From: UBA8958 sp964571695
GTDB taxonomy: Bacteria > Desulfobacterota > Syntrophia > Syntrophales > UBA8958
Length of the DNA: 64,000 nt
Reading direction: 5' to 3'
Assembly: GCA_964571695.1 (NCBI GenBank)
Contig: CAZNDG010000002.1
Span: 106,157-170,156, forward strand
The notes beneath the pieces are model-generated. The model was given only the letters and a program-made list of their open reading frames with translations, made no database searches and was not told where the DNA came from. The position numbers and the translations under genes are program-made. Positions 9,246 to 18,550 of the stretch are shown in pieces; within the stretch, counting starts at the first letter, position 1; each line of letters opens with the position of its first letter.

Positions 9246-9337
9246 AGAACAATCCCCCTCCAGTATTCCCCCAGGCATGGGAAACAATTCTCTACCGATG
9301 GCCACCATTGATGACCACATATTTCTGAAAAATATAC

Positions 9338-9366
9338 TTGACTTTGTTGCGACCCTGGTTTAGAAG
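9338..9366 (+). promoter_or_regulatory. Candidate sigma70 promoter before the MarR-type regulator
   Basis: TTGACT (9338-9343, 5 of 6 to consensus) is separated by 17 bp from TAGAAG (9361-9366, 4 of 6). It lies in a 138-bp gap directly upstream of the regulator start, one of the few sizeable gaps in the plus-strand run, so a new transcription unit starting here is plausible. The leader would be short. Confidence 0.45.
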
Positions 9367-9383
9367 CTGCGCATGTTCATCAA

Positions 9384-9800
9384 TTGAACGCAAAGGAGAG
9401 CCCCATAGATTTGCCGTCCCCGGAATTGTCACCACCGGACAACGAAGACGTCCTGAAAATCCTCAAGGTTATCAAAGATGAACCGGCCCTGAGCCAGCGT
9501 GAGTTGTCATCTCGCTTAGGCATTAGTTTGGGGAAGGTGAACTATCTGATCAAGGCTCTGATCGAAAAGGGCTTGGTCAAGGTGGACAGCTTCAAGAGCG
9601 CCAGTAATAAGATATCTTATCTCTATAAGTTAACTCCCCGCGGCATTGAAGAGAAGGCGCGAACGACTTATTACTTCCTTAGACGCAAACTGGAGGAGTA
9701 CGAGCGCCTGGAGCTGGAAATAAGGGATTTGCAACGGGAAATCTCCATTCTGGAAGTGCAGAAAGAAAACCGTGCCGGCAATGATACCATCAGGCAGTAG
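9384..9800 (+). CDS. MarR-family, EPS-associated transcriptional regulator
   Basis: This 138-residue protein has a winged HTH (SQRELSSRLGISLGKVNYLI, then a wing ending KLTPRGIEEKA) and a C-terminal coiled coil rich in Glu/Arg/Leu. The pattern matches the EPS-associated MarR-like family (TIGR04176) that sits at the head of exopolysaccharide loci. It probably controls the genes that follow and perhaps itself, through the preceding promoter. The start is a TTG at 9384; a second in-frame TTG at 9411 lies behind AAGGAG with long spacing and is an alternative. Confidence 0.8.
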   Translation: MNAKESPIDLPSPELSPPDNEDVLKILKVIKDEPALSQRELSSRLGISLGKVNYLIKALIEKGLVKVDSFKSASNKISYLYKLTPRGIEEKARTTYYFLRRKLEEYERLELEIRDLQREISILEVQKENRAGNDTIRQ

Positions 9801-9923
9801 CCGGCTGCAGCCTTAGTTATGGTGAAGCAAACCGTCGTCAAAGGCGGATAGAAAGTCCTTCTGGGAATCCAGAGGGCGGAGCTGTATCTACGAAGAATAT
9901 AATGAAGGGATGGGAAAGCGAAT

Positions 9924-11144
9924 TTGAATTTCATTGATTTGGTGGGACAACAACGGCGTATAAAGAGCGAAATCGACGCCGCGATCCAAAAGGTTCTTAG
10001 TCACGGAAAATACATAATGGGTCCGGAAGTCGAAGAGCTGGAAAGAGAAATGGCGGCTTATGTAAGTGTTAGGCACGCCGTTGGCTGCGCCTCCGGGACG
10101 GATGCCCTCCTCATGGCGCTCATGGCCTTCGATGTGGGACCTGGAGATGCGATCTTTACAACACCTTTTACCTTCTTTGCTACGGCGGAGGTGATCGGTC
10201 TTCTGGGGGCAACTCCGGTTTTCGTTGATATCGATCCGGTTACCTTCAATATCGATCCCGGCAAATTGGAGAAGGCAATCATCGCTTTGAAGGCAGGAAA
10301 TGCTTCTGATCATCCTCTGCCAACCCGCGCTTTTTTTCCACGCCGCGGCTGTCCGATCAAAAGTCGGCCTGCGTCGGGTACAGTCGTACCGGCTGCGCTC
10401 AATCCGAAGGGAATCATTTCCGTCGATCTTTTTGGTTTGCCGGCAGATTATGATGCCATCGGGGCAATTGCTGAAAAGCACAGCCTTATTGTCATCGAGG
10501 ATGCCGCCCAATCCTTCGGAGGAGAGTATAAAGGGCACAAGGCCTGCTCTTTTGGAGACATCGCCTGTACATCCTTCTTCCCCGCTAAACCTCTCGGTTG
10601 TTATGGTGACGGGGGAATGTGTTTTACAAACAATGACGATCTGGTAAAAATCCTGCGCTCACTGCGGGTCCATGGACAGGGAAGCGATAAATATGAAAAT
10701 GTACGGATTGGTATCAATGGTCGCCTTGATACTTTTCAAGCTGCAATTCTGATGGCTAAATTCGCTATTTTTCCGGAGGAGTTAGAATTGCGCCAGGAGG
10801 TGGCGGTACGTTACGAACAACTGCTTGGGGGTGAGAAATCAAGAAATTTGTTGACGGTCCCAATGATCCCGGCGAGCTATAAAAGCGTCTGGGCTCAGTA
10901 TTCTGTCCTCGCCAGGAATGAAGAGGTACGGGAACAGCTTCTAAAAGAACTGAAGCAAGCCCAAATTCCCACGGCCATCTATTACCCTCGTCCCCTCCAT
11001 CTTCAAGAGGCCTTTGCCGGTTTGGGTTATCAGGCCGGGGATTTTCCGATAAGCGAAGCAACAGCCAACCGCATCTTCAGCCTCCCCATGCATCCGTATC
11101 TGCGGCAGAAGGAACAAGAGATGATCTGTTCAATTATATGTTAA
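9924..11144 (+). CDS. DegT/DnrJ/EryC1 sugar aminotransferase (WbpE-like) with insertion
   Basis: A PLP-dependent nucleotide-sugar aminotransferase. SGTDALLMAL forms the phosphate cup, VIEDAAQSFGG holds the PLP-ring Asp, and the Schiff-base Lys is in SFFPAKPLGCYGDGG, the version seen in WbpE/WlbC-type enzymes that make 3-amino sugars. At 406 residues it exceeds the usual 360-370: residues about 121-160 are extra and separate the strand ending LEKAI from ISVDLFGLPADYDA. The start is a TTG with GGGA upstream. It precedes the nonulosonate operon by 121 bp, and whether it belongs to that pathway is unclear. Confidence 0.8.
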   Translation: MNFIDLVGQQRRIKSEIDAAIQKVLSHGKYIMGPEVEELEREMAAYVSVRHAVGCASGTDALLMALMAFDVGPGDAIFTTPFTFFATAEVIGLLGATPVFVDIDPVTFNIDPGKLEKAIIALKAGNASDHPLPTRAFFPRRGCPIKSRPASGTVVPAALNPKGIISVDLFGLPADYDAIGAIAEKHSLIVIEDAAQSFGGEYKGHKACSFGDIACTSFFPAKPLGCYGDGGMCFTNNDDLVKILRSLRVHGQGSDKYENVRIGINGRLDTFQAAILMAKFAIFPEELELRQEVAVRYEQLLGGEKSRNLLTVPMIPASYKSVWAQYSVLARNEEVREQLLKELKQAQIPTAIYYPRPLHLQEAFAGLGYQAGDFPISEATANRIFSLPMHPYLRQKEQEMICSIIC

Positions 11145-11227
11145 ACTTAATACTGTGGATGAGAATGCGTCGACTTTTTTCGTGACCCAGGAAGCACGGA
11201 ACCTATATCCCAATGGGGTAAATAGAA

Positions 11228-11255
11228 TTGAATGCTTTAGATAAGTACATATAAG
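11228..11255 (+). promoter_or_regulatory. Weak candidate promoter before the legionaminate operon
   Basis: TTGAAT (11228-11233) and TATAAG (11250-11255, 5 of 6) are 16 bp apart and end about 10 bp before the legB start codon, in a 121-bp gap. This would give a nearly leaderless transcript, so the call is tentative. Confidence 0.25.
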
Positions 11256-11265
11256 ACCAAGAATA

Positions 11266-12261
11266 ATGATATTTAGGAAGAAGATATTAATCACTGGAGC
11301 TGACGGATTTATAGGGTCCCATCTTGTTGAGGAGCTAGTTCTTCGTGGTTGTGACGTCCGAGCTTTTGTTTATTACAATTCCTTTAATAGTTGGGGTTGG
11401 TTGGATCACGTAGATCCAGTGGTCAAAAAGAACCTGGATTTTTTTGCCGGGGACGTTCGTGATCCTCATGGTGTCAAGGAAGCCATGAAGGGCTGCGATG
11501 TGGTGTTCCATCTGGCAGCACTAATCGGCATTCCCTATTCGTACCATTCCCCCGACACTTATATCGACACCAACATAAAGGGTACCCTCAATGTTCTCCA
11601 GGCGGCCCGTGAACTCGGTCTCTCAAGGGTGGTTCACACATCAACAAGCGAGGTATATGGAACAGCCCGTTTTGTCCCTATTACGGAGAATCATCCTTTG
11701 CAGGGTCAGTCTCCTTATGCAGCCAGTAAAATAGGAGCCGATCAATTAGCCCTTTCTTTTTACAGATCCTTCGGTACACCCGTTAGTATCGCCCGGCCTT
11801 TCAATACCTATGGACCTCGGCAGTCGGCGCGAGCGGTGATTCCCGCTATTATTACTCCGTTGCTTGCTGGTATTACAGAAATCAAATTGGGTAGCGTTCA
11901 TCCCACGCGAGACTTCAATTTTGTTAAGGATACAGTAAATGGTTTTATCGCCGTTGCCGAGCATGAGACTACTATCGGCAAGGAAGTCAACATAGCTTCC
12001 CAGAAGGAAATATCAATCGGACATTTGGCCACTGAAATAATTACGCAGATCAACCCTAACGCCACAATAGTCTCCGACTCCATAAGAATTCGTCCTGAAA
12101 AAAGCGAAGTGGAGAGATTATTGGGCAGTAATGAATTAATTCATAAATTGACAGGGTGGAAAGCCACATACAGCTTAAAAGCAGGCATTCGTGAAACCAT
12201 CGCTTGGTTTCGAAACGAGAACAACTTAAAACATTATAAGTGGAATCGATATAATGTTTAA
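11266..12261 (+). CDS. legB: NDP-N-acetylglucosamine 4,6-dehydratase, LegB type
   Basis: A 331-residue extended short-chain dehydrogenase: GADGFIGSHL binds NAD near residues 11-20, TSTSEVYG carries the active-site Thr and the Glu needed for water elimination, and YAASK supplies Tyr/Lys. In the legionaminic acid pathway LegB converts GDP-GlcNAc to the 4-keto-6-deoxy intermediate in the cytoplasm. It is first of a tight operon and overlaps the LegC gene by 8 bp; the match of order and content to leg operons supports this over a generic epimerase. Confidence 0.85.
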   Translation: MIFRKKILITGADGFIGSHLVEELVLRGCDVRAFVYYNSFNSWGWLDHVDPVVKKNLDFFAGDVRDPHGVKEAMKGCDVVFHLAALIGIPYSYHSPDTYIDTNIKGTLNVLQAARELGLSRVVHTSTSEVYGTARFVPITENHPLQGQSPYAASKIGADQLALSFYRSFGTPVSIARPFNTYGPRQSARAVIPAIITPLLAGITEIKLGSVHPTRDFNFVKDTVNGFIAVAEHETTIGKEVNIASQKEISIGHLATEIITQINPNATIVSDSIRIRPEKSEVERLLGSNELIHKLTGWKATYSLKAGIRETIAWFRNENNLKHYKWNRYNV

Positions 12262-13396
12262 AAAAATATTCGATTTTATTAAATACTTGTATCCTGGTGA
12301 AGACCCGGTACCACTCCATGCCCCGAGATTTTGCGGAAATGAAAAAAAATATCTTGGTGAGTGCATAGATTCAAGTTACGTTTCTTATGTAGGATCTTTT
12401 GTAACGCGTTTTGAAAAAGAAATTGCCGATTTTACTGGGGCAAAGCATGCCATTGCCACTGTCAGCGGTACGGCGGCGCTTCATTTGGCGCTGCTTATTG
12501 CGGATGTCCGACCCGGAGATGAAGTGATAACTCAACCACTGACCTTCGTTGCCACCGCAAATGCCATCTCTTACTGTCAGGCACAACCGGTATTCGTGGA
12601 TGTCGAACCGGAAACATTAGGTCTCGACCCGGAAAAGTTGGATGATTTTCTTGCGAAGAGTTGTATTGTAAAAGAGGATGGTCAATGCTGGCATGTTGCC
12701 ACCGGAAGGAGAATATCGGCTTGCGTGCCCATGCATACTTTTGGTCATCCGGTGCGAATTGATAAAATAGTAGAGATTTGCAACAAATTCAATATCACGG
12801 TGATCGAAGATGCAGCAGAAGCTCTGGGGAGCCTTTTCAGATGCCGTCATTTAGGAACGTTTGGAAAGTTAGGCATATTTAGTTTTAACGGAAACAAACC
12901 AGTAACTACAGGGGGAGGAGGTATGATCATCACCGATGATGACCACTTCGCCGAAAGAACAAGACATCTCTCAACCACGGCAAAAATACCGCATCCATTT
13001 GAGTTCACCCACGATTATATCGGATATAATTACCGTATGCCAAATATTAATGCAGCTGTAGGTTGTGCGCAGATAGAGTGTCTGACCCGGTTCCTGGATA
13101 ACAAAAGGAAAACATCTCAAATATATAGTGATTTTTTCAGTGATATAGGTCTGCCATTCTTCATGGAACCTCCAGATGCATTATCCAATTATTGGCTCAA
13201 TGCAATTCAATTTAAAGATAGAAGTGAGAGAGATCTTTTCTTGATCCATGCTCAGAAAGCGGGGATCCAGGCAAGGCCGGTATGGACGCTCATGAACCAC
13301 CTGCCCATGTATAGATTTTCTCATTATGCCAGCCTGGAAACCGCTGAATGGCTGGAAGACCGACTCGTTAACATACCTAGCAGCGTGAGATGGTAA
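12254..13396 (+). CDS. legC: LegC-type PLP aminotransferase
   Basis: This 380-residue DegT-fold enzyme has the catalytic Lys in FNGNKPVTTGGGGM and the Asp of VIEDAAEALGS over the PLP ring. The longer segment around VATGRRISACVPMHTFGHP is typical of LegC/NHT-type aminotransferases, which install the 4-amino group on the 4-keto sugar from LegB. The overlap with legB implies coupled translation. It is clearly separate in sequence from the five other DegT-family genes of this window. Confidence 0.85.
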   Translation: MFKKIFDFIKYLYPGEDPVPLHAPRFCGNEKKYLGECIDSSYVSYVGSFVTRFEKEIADFTGAKHAIATVSGTAALHLALLIADVRPGDEVITQPLTFVATANAISYCQAQPVFVDVEPETLGLDPEKLDDFLAKSCIVKEDGQCWHVATGRRISACVPMHTFGHPVRIDKIVEICNKFNITVIEDAAEALGSLFRCRHLGTFGKLGIFSFNGNKPVTTGGGGMIITDDDHFAERTRHLSTTAKIPHPFEFTHDYIGYNYRMPNINAAVGCAQIECLTRFLDNKRKTSQIYSDFFSDIGLPFFMEPPDALSNYWLNAIQFKDRSERDLFLIHAQKAGIQARPVWTLMNHLPMYRFSHYASLETAEWLEDRLVNIPSSVRW

Positions 13397-13400
13397 CGTT

Positions 13401-14114
13401 ATGATTAAGATTGTCGCCGTCATTACTGCAAGAGGTGGATCAAAAGCGATTCCAGGTAAGAACATCAAGCCTTTTGCGGGCAAGCCATTAATTGCTTGGA
13501 CCATAGAAGTTGCTCAGGCTTGCGGGGAACTGGATCGGGTTATTGTATCAACGGATGATGAAAAGATCGCCGCTGTTTCCCGCCAGTGGGGTGCGGAGGT
13601 TCCGTTTCTCCGCCCAGCAGAGCTATCAAAGGACGATTCTTCTCATATTTCTGTAATTCTACACGCTCTTAACTGGCTGGAAGCTACCGGATACTATCCG
13701 GATTATGTAATGCTGCTTCAACCAACTTCACCATTCCGAACTGTGGCAGATTTAAAGAGGGCGATAAGAATGGCTGAGGAGTATAAAGCAAAGGCGGTTG
13801 TTAGTGTTAGAGAGACGCATCATCATCCTTATTTGTGTAAACGCTTGATGGATAATGGAATTCTGGCAGATTTTGTAAGCACCGAAATCGGTTATCTGCG
13901 CCGCCAGGATTTACCCAAAGCTTACGCATTGAATGGGGCAATATATCTTAATAAGCCGGATTCGCTTTTAAAGGACCAAACTTTTCTTCCCGAAGGAACC
14001 TTCGCTTATGTAATGCCGGAAGAACGATCGATTGATGTCGATACCCCATGGGATTGGTATATAGGAGAACTGATCATAAAGGATCATCAAGAACATGATC
14101 AAAATAGCAAATAG
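13401..14114 (+). CDS. legF: CMP-nonulosonate cytidylyltransferase, LegF/NeuA type
   Basis: This protein has 237 residues. The N-terminal CTP-binding loop ITARGGSKAIPGKN is the signature of CMP-sialate/legionaminate/KDO synthetases, followed by LLQPTSPFRT and a C-terminal SIDVDTPWDW. It activates the finished nonulosonic acid as a CMP-sugar for transfer. It starts 4 bp after legC and overlaps legI by 20 bp. The assignment to legionaminate rather than neuraminate rests on the neighbouring LegB/C. Confidence 0.9.
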   Translation: MIKIVAVITARGGSKAIPGKNIKPFAGKPLIAWTIEVAQACGELDRVIVSTDDEKIAAVSRQWGAEVPFLRPAELSKDDSSHISVILHALNWLEATGYYPDYVMLLQPTSPFRTVADLKRAIRMAEEYKAKAVVSVRETHHHPYLCKRLMDNGILADFVSTEIGYLRRQDLPKAYALNGAIYLNKPDSLLKDQTFLPEGTFAYVMPEERSIDVDTPWDWYIGELIIKDHQEHDQNSK

Positions 14115-15138
14115 ATACGTTAGTTTCAACAAGCCATGCTTTATCATTGCTGAAGCCGGAGTGAATCACAATGGAAGGCTTGATCTTGCCTTCAAGTTAG
14201 TGGATGCTGCTGTAGCGTCCGGCACGAATGCCGTGAAATTTCAAACATTTAAAGCGGAATCTCTCGTGGTTCATAATGCGGTCAAAGCCGAATACCAGCA
14301 ATTGAGCACAGGAGATAATGAATCTCAATTAGAGATGATAAGGAGACTGGAACTTACTTATGAGGAATTTGACAAAATCAAAGCTTATTGCCGGAAAAAG
14401 AAGATAGTTTTTTTATCAACCCCGTTCGACCGTGACAGTGCGGATTTTCTGGATGATCTGGGAGTATCGGCCTTTAAGATATCCTCTGGTGAGATAACAA
14501 ATTATCCGTTATTGCAGCACATTGCGAGCAAAGGTAAACCGATCATATTGTCCACTGGTATGTCTTACTTGGGAGAGGTTGAGAAGGCCTTGGAAATGAT
14601 ATATAAGTGCAATAATAGAAAAATAATTTTATTGCATTGTGTGTCTAATTATCCAGCGGCTCCGATGGATGTGAATCTACGGGCAATGAAGACCATGTCG
14701 GAGGCTTTCAGGGTTCCAGTTGGATATTCCGATCATACATTAGGCATCGAGGTTTCACTGGCGGCGGTCGCTTTAGGGGCTTGTGTCTTGGAGAAGCACC
14801 TTACTCTGGATCGTAAACTTATTGGTCCAGATCATGAAGCCTCTTTGGAGCCCAATGAATTAAGATCCCTCGTTAAAGGTGTTCGGATGATAGAATCGGC
14901 TATGGGCAATGGATGTAAAATACCGTCGCCAAGGGAAGAAAATATATTAATGACGGCTCGCCGCAGTCTCGTCGCCGCCAGTGACATTCCGGCCGGGGCG
15001 CTGATAAGCAATGAACATATCGCAATCAAACGCCCGGGTACGGGTTTGCCTCCTGTCATGATTAGCCATCTTATTGGCAGGAAAGTCCGTCAGGCGATTA
15101 AAGCGGACACATTATTGGAGTTGGATATGTTTTCATGA
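14095..15138 (+). CDS. legI: N-acetylneuraminate/legionaminate synthase, LegI type
   Basis: A 347-residue NeuB-family enzyme. The N-terminal TIM barrel begins FIIAEAGVNHNG and includes KFQTFKAE, ISSGEITN, STGMS and GYSDHTLG. A C-terminal antifreeze-like SAF domain starts near residue 285 (RRSLVAASDIPAG) and closes over the partner active site in the dimer. It condenses a 6-carbon mannosamine-type sugar with phosphoenolpyruvate to form the 9-carbon acid. Its ATG lies inside the end of legF. Confidence 0.9.
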   Translation: MIKIANRYVSFNKPCFIIAEAGVNHNGRLDLAFKLVDAAVASGTNAVKFQTFKAESLVVHNAVKAEYQQLSTGDNESQLEMIRRLELTYEEFDKIKAYCRKKKIVFLSTPFDRDSADFLDDLGVSAFKISSGEITNYPLLQHIASKGKPIILSTGMSYLGEVEKALEMIYKCNNRKIILLHCVSNYPAAPMDVNLRAMKTMSEAFRVPVGYSDHTLGIEVSLAAVALGACVLEKHLTLDRKLIGPDHEASLEPNELRSLVKGVRMIESAMGNGCKIPSPREENILMTARRSLVAASDIPAGALISNEHIAIKRPGTGLPPVMISHLIGRKVRQAIKADTLLELDMFS

Positions 15139-16316
15139 GAAAGATAGGCTTGGTTAGCGTAGGCCGTTCGGACTATGGAATTTACCTGCCCGTTCTCAAG
15201 GCGATTCATGCCGATCCGGACTTGGAACTGCTATTGTTTGTTTCGGGCATGCATCTCGCGCCTGGATTTGGTTTAACGGTAGACGCGATTGTAAGTGATG
15301 GTTTCAAAATAGCGGCAAAAGTGGAGATGCTGCTGGCGTCAAACACACCGGAGGGTATGGCCAAATCCATAGGACTGGGCATTATAGGCTATGCCCAGTC
15401 TTTCGTCGAGAATCGTCCCGACATATTGGTTGTTTTGGGAGACAGATTTGAAATGTATGCCGCTGTGGTTGCCGCACTTCCGTTACGGATTCCAGTGGCT
15501 CATATTCATGGCGGCGAGGTCACTGAGGGGGCTATTGACGATGCGCTTCGTCATTCCATGACAAAGATGAGTCACTTGCATTTTGTGTCTAATCGGGAAT
15601 ATGCCAGGCGAGTCGAACAAATGGGGGAGGAAGAATGGCGTATAACCGTATCCGGCGCTCCCAGTTTGGATAATCTGAACTCCGTGCCTCTTCTCTCTCT
15701 GAAGGAGATCGAAGAACGTTATAATATCCGATTCGATCACCCGCCGCTTTTAGTCACCTTTCATCCAGTGACACTTGAAATCGATCAAGTTGAATACCAG
15801 ATCGATGAACTGCTGGCGGCTTTGCATGAATGTGGCATGCCGACGATCTTTACCATGCCGAACGCTGATGCCGGCAATGCGATAATTCGTCGGAAGGTAG
15901 TTGAATATGAAAAAGAGCATCCAAAAACCTGGATGCTGGAAAATCTTGGCACCCAGGCATACTTCAGTCTGATGCGTTATTCGGCTTTAATGGTAGGAAA
16001 TTCATCCAGTGGGATTATTGAAGCACCGTCTTTTATTCTGCCGGTGGTGAATATAGGAACACGCCAAAAGGGACGAGCAAGGGCGGCTAATGTCATCGAT
16101 GTAGGTTATTCCCGGAATGAGATCATCTCTGGCATTTATAAAGGTTTGTCTGGTTTTTTTCGGGATAGTTTGAGTGGGTTGAAAAATCCGTATGGAGAAG
16201 GCCTTGCCGCGGAAAAGATCGTCACGAGGCTTAAGACCGTAAACATAGACAGCGCTTTGGTAAGGAAGCATTTTTGTGATTTGCCGGCGTCCTTCCCGGG
16301 TGTAAAACGACAATGA
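15135..16316 (+). CDS. legG: Hydrolysing NDP-sugar 2-epimerase, LegG/NeuC type
   Basis: A GT-B-like hydrolysing 2-epimerase of 393 residues with VLGDRFEMYAAVVAALPLRIPVAHIHGGE and an AHIHGGEVTEGAIDDALRH core, then MVGNSSSGIIEAP near the C-terminus. It releases the nucleotide and epimerises C2, feeding the free mannosamine-like sugar to LegI. A 4-bp ATGA overlap joins it to legI. Length and motifs are complete. Confidence 0.9.
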   Translation: MRKIGLVSVGRSDYGIYLPVLKAIHADPDLELLLFVSGMHLAPGFGLTVDAIVSDGFKIAAKVEMLLASNTPEGMAKSIGLGIIGYAQSFVENRPDILVVLGDRFEMYAAVVAALPLRIPVAHIHGGEVTEGAIDDALRHSMTKMSHLHFVSNREYARRVEQMGEEEWRITVSGAPSLDNLNSVPLLSLKEIEERYNIRFDHPPLLVTFHPVTLEIDQVEYQIDELLAALHECGMPTIFTMPNADAGNAIIRRKVVEYEKEHPKTWMLENLGTQAYFSLMRYSALMVGNSSSGIIEAPSFILPVVNIGTRQKGRARAANVIDVGYSRNEIISGIYKGLSGFFRDSLSGLKNPYGEGLAAEKIVTRLKTVNIDSALVRKHFCDLPASFPGVKRQ

Positions 16317-16966
16317 ATGACTCATGTGTGATCATTGGTGGAGGCGGCCATGCCAAAGTATTGATCGACTGCCTCACATTGATTAACGAAGTTCGTATAG
16401 AGGGCGTATTAGAGAAAAATGAGATTCAGTGGGGCAGAAAGATACTCGATGTGCCGGTACTCGGGGGAGATGACCTGATAGATGAAATGCTTATAAGAGG
16501 TGTACGCTACTTTGTCGTGGGCGTTGGCGGTACGGGTGACAACAGAATTAGGCAGCGTCTTTTTGAGTTTGGTTTACATAAAGGTCTCGAACCGATGACA
16601 ATAATCCATCCGGCGGCGATAGTATCTTCCTGGGCCATGCTTAAATCCGGATGTCAAATTCTTTCCGGAGCAATTATCAATCCAGGAGCATTATTGGAGC
16701 GTAATGCAATTGTCAATAGTGGTGCTATTGTGGAGCATGATTGTGTCATCGGGGAGCACGCCCATATAGCCACCGGTGCGAAGCTGGGAGGAGGGGTTCG
16801 CATAGGAGCTTATGCACATGTGGGGCTGGGCGCCTCCATCCGGCAATATATAAATGTGGGAGAATATGCTCTTATCGGTGCCGGCGCCGTTGTAACCAGA
16901 GATGTGCCAAAGAGTCAAACAGTGACCGGATCTCCTGCCCGTCCATTGCAAAAGAAGTCAGCATGA
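16313..16966 (+). CDS. NeuD-family sugar O/N-acyltransferase (left-handed beta helix)
   Basis: This 217-residue protein has the NeuD-type N-terminal Rossmann-like domain (VIIGGGGHAKVLIDCL), then hexapeptide repeats (ILSGAIINPGALLERNAI, GEHAHIATGAKLGGGV) forming a left-handed parallel beta helix, with the C-terminal VVTRDVPKSQTVTGSPAR. In nonulosonate operons these proteins N-acylate the 4-amino group made by LegC (LegH role) or O-acetylate the acid. It overlaps both neighbours by 4 bp. Which of the two acylations it performs is not decided by sequence. Confidence 0.8.
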   Translation: MNDSCVIIGGGGHAKVLIDCLTLINEVRIEGVLEKNEIQWGRKILDVPVLGGDDLIDEMLIRGVRYFVVGVGGTGDNRIRQRLFEFGLHKGLEPMTIIHPAAIVSSWAMLKSGCQILSGAIINPGALLERNAIVNSGAIVEHDCVIGEHAHIATGAKLGGGVRIGAYAHVGLGASIRQYINVGEYALIGAGAVVTRDVPKSQTVTGSPARPLQKKSA

Positions 16967-17853
16967 ATGTCCGCATAATTCCTCGCCTCGACATCAAGGG
17001 GCCTAATCTTGTCAAAGGCATTCATTTTGAAGGTCTACGCGTTTTAGGTAAGCCTGAGTATTTTGCCCGTTATTATTATGAAAATGGCGCTGATGAATTG
17101 ATATATTTGGATGCGGTGGCAAGCTTGTATGGGCGTAACAGTCTGATCGACATCATTGAAAAAACGGCACGAGAAATATTCATCCCCCTGACGGTTGGGG
17201 GTGGTTTACGCAGTGTCGACGATATTCGCACCGTTCTACGTGCAGGCGCCGACAAAGTAGCCATTAATACCGCGGCCCTTGCATGTCCTGATTTGATCCG
17301 GGATGCATCACGTGCCTTTGGATCGTCCACGATCGTCGTTTCGATAGAGGCCATTCGCAAGCCCGACGGTACTTACGAATCATATGTTAACTACGGTCGT
17401 GATTGTACCAATGTTAATGCATTTGAGTGGGCTTTGCAGGCTGTGGATTTAGGTGCTGGTGAATTGATGGTTACATCTATTGATAAAGATGGGACCGGCT
17501 CCGGCTTTGATATCGAGTTGACAAGACATATTGCGGAAGCCGTCAATGTTCCTGTTATCGCCGGTGGTGGCGCGGGTAGTATAAGAGACATCCATGAGGT
17601 CATAACAAATGGATGTGCTGATGCTGTAGCGTTGGCATCTATTCTTCATTATAGTGTCGTTCGTCAGCACCCAGATGTTAACGAAGAATACGTATGGGAA
17701 GGAAATACCGAATTCTTGAGACGAGGGAGGGGATTTACAAGAATAAAAGACTCTTCTCTGTCGGAGATAAAGGATTATTTGGTTTCTTGTGGTATTGGCT
17801 GTCGCAATCTTTTGGACACTGGTGCAACCAACGATGCACTGAGGAAGGATTGA
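16963..17853 (+). CDS. hisF: HisF-like ammonia-channelling subunit for sugar amidation
   Basis: A 296-residue TIM barrel of the HisF family (PRLDIKGPNLVKGIHF, PLTVGGGLRS, TSIDKDGTGSG, PVIAGGGAGS). The first catalytic Asp of HisF is retained in PRLDIK, but the second (AIDAKR in HisF) reads SIEAIRK here, an Asp-to-Glu change. This fits the HisF2-type role in WbpG/PseA-like systems, where HisF/HisH supply ammonia and no imidazole ring closure is needed. The start is the ATG at 16963 overlapping the previous stop; an upstream extension of the frame is a shadow of the acyltransferase gene. Confidence 0.85.
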   Translation: MNVRIIPRLDIKGPNLVKGIHFEGLRVLGKPEYFARYYYENGADELIYLDAVASLYGRNSLIDIIEKTAREIFIPLTVGGGLRSVDDIRTVLRAGADKVAINTAALACPDLIRDASRAFGSSTIVVSIEAIRKPDGTYESYVNYGRDCTNVNAFEWALQAVDLGAGELMVTSIDKDGTGSGFDIELTRHIAEAVNVPVIAGGGAGSIRDIHEVITNGCADAVALASILHYSVVRQHPDVNEEYVWEGNTEFLRRGRGFTRIKDSSLSEIKDYLVSCGIGCRNLLDTGATNDALRKD

Positions 17854-17854
17854 T

Positions 17855-18544
17855 TTGGATATCCAACATCCGTTTGCCGCCATTGTTGACTACGGTTTGG
17901 GAAACCTGCACAGCGTACAGCAGGCTTGTACATATGTGGGCCTTACTTCGGTCATCACCAACTCCAAACAGGTTTTATTGAGCGCCGACGCGGTAATTTT
18001 ACCGGGGGTTGGCGCCTATGGTGACGCAATGCAGGAGTTGCATCGTTTGGATCTGGCGGAAGTCTTACTTGATCTGGCAAGGTCAGAGAAACCTCTGGTC
18101 GGTATATGCCTTGGTTTGCAGTTATTGATGACGGAAAGTTATGAGTTCGGACATCATCGTGGGCTGGGAATTATTGAAGGGCCCGTGGTGCGGTTTGATA
18201 TGCCGAAAGAAGATGGTAAGATCTTAAAAATACCACATGTTAATTGGAATAGTATTCTCCATACCCCTCACAATGCCTGTTGGGATAAAACCCTGTTGAG
18301 CAGGGTAAAAAGCGGAACATTTATGTATTTTGTACATTCATATACGGTTCAGCCTCGAGATGCCAAGATTATTCTTTCCACTACAGAATATGGAGATGCC
18401 CAATTCTGTTCCAGCATTGGTTATGAAAATATATTTGCTTGTCAGTTTCACCCGGAACGAAGCGGTCCCGAAGGCATTAAAATATATCATAATCTAAAGA
18501 AACTAATACAGGAACAAGGCTGCCGAAATCATGAGGAAAGATAG
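17855..18544 (+). CDS. hisH: HisH-like glutamine amidotransferase subunit
   Basis: A class I glutaminase domain of 229 residues: the nucleophile Cys is in GICLGLQLLM and the His/Glu pair in FACQFHPERSG, so the triad is complete. It should hydrolyse glutamine and pass ammonia through the HisF-like barrel to the PP-loop partner encoded next. The TTG start follows GAGGAAGG at good spacing, 1 bp after hisF. No other histidine biosynthesis gene is present, so this is a sugar-pathway paralogue. Confidence 0.85.
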   Translation: MDIQHPFAAIVDYGLGNLHSVQQACTYVGLTSVITNSKQVLLSADAVILPGVGAYGDAMQELHRLDLAEVLLDLARSEKPLVGICLGLQLLMTESYEFGHHRGLGIIEGPVVRFDMPKEDGKILKIPHVNWNSILHTPHNACWDKTLLSRVKSGTFMYFVHSYTVQPRDAKIILSTTEYGDAQFCSSIGYENIFACQFHPERSGPEGIKIYHNLKKLIQEQGCRNHEER

Positions 18545-18550
18545 AAGGAA

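Noticed and set aside
16741..16962. Upstream extension of the HisF-like frame
   Set aside because: It overlaps the NeuD-type gene in another frame, and the HisF family begins at the ATG at 16963.
16963..18544. HisF/HisH as histidine biosynthesis
   Set aside because: No other his gene is nearby, they precede PP-loop sugar amidotransferases, and a catalytic Asp of HisF is changed.
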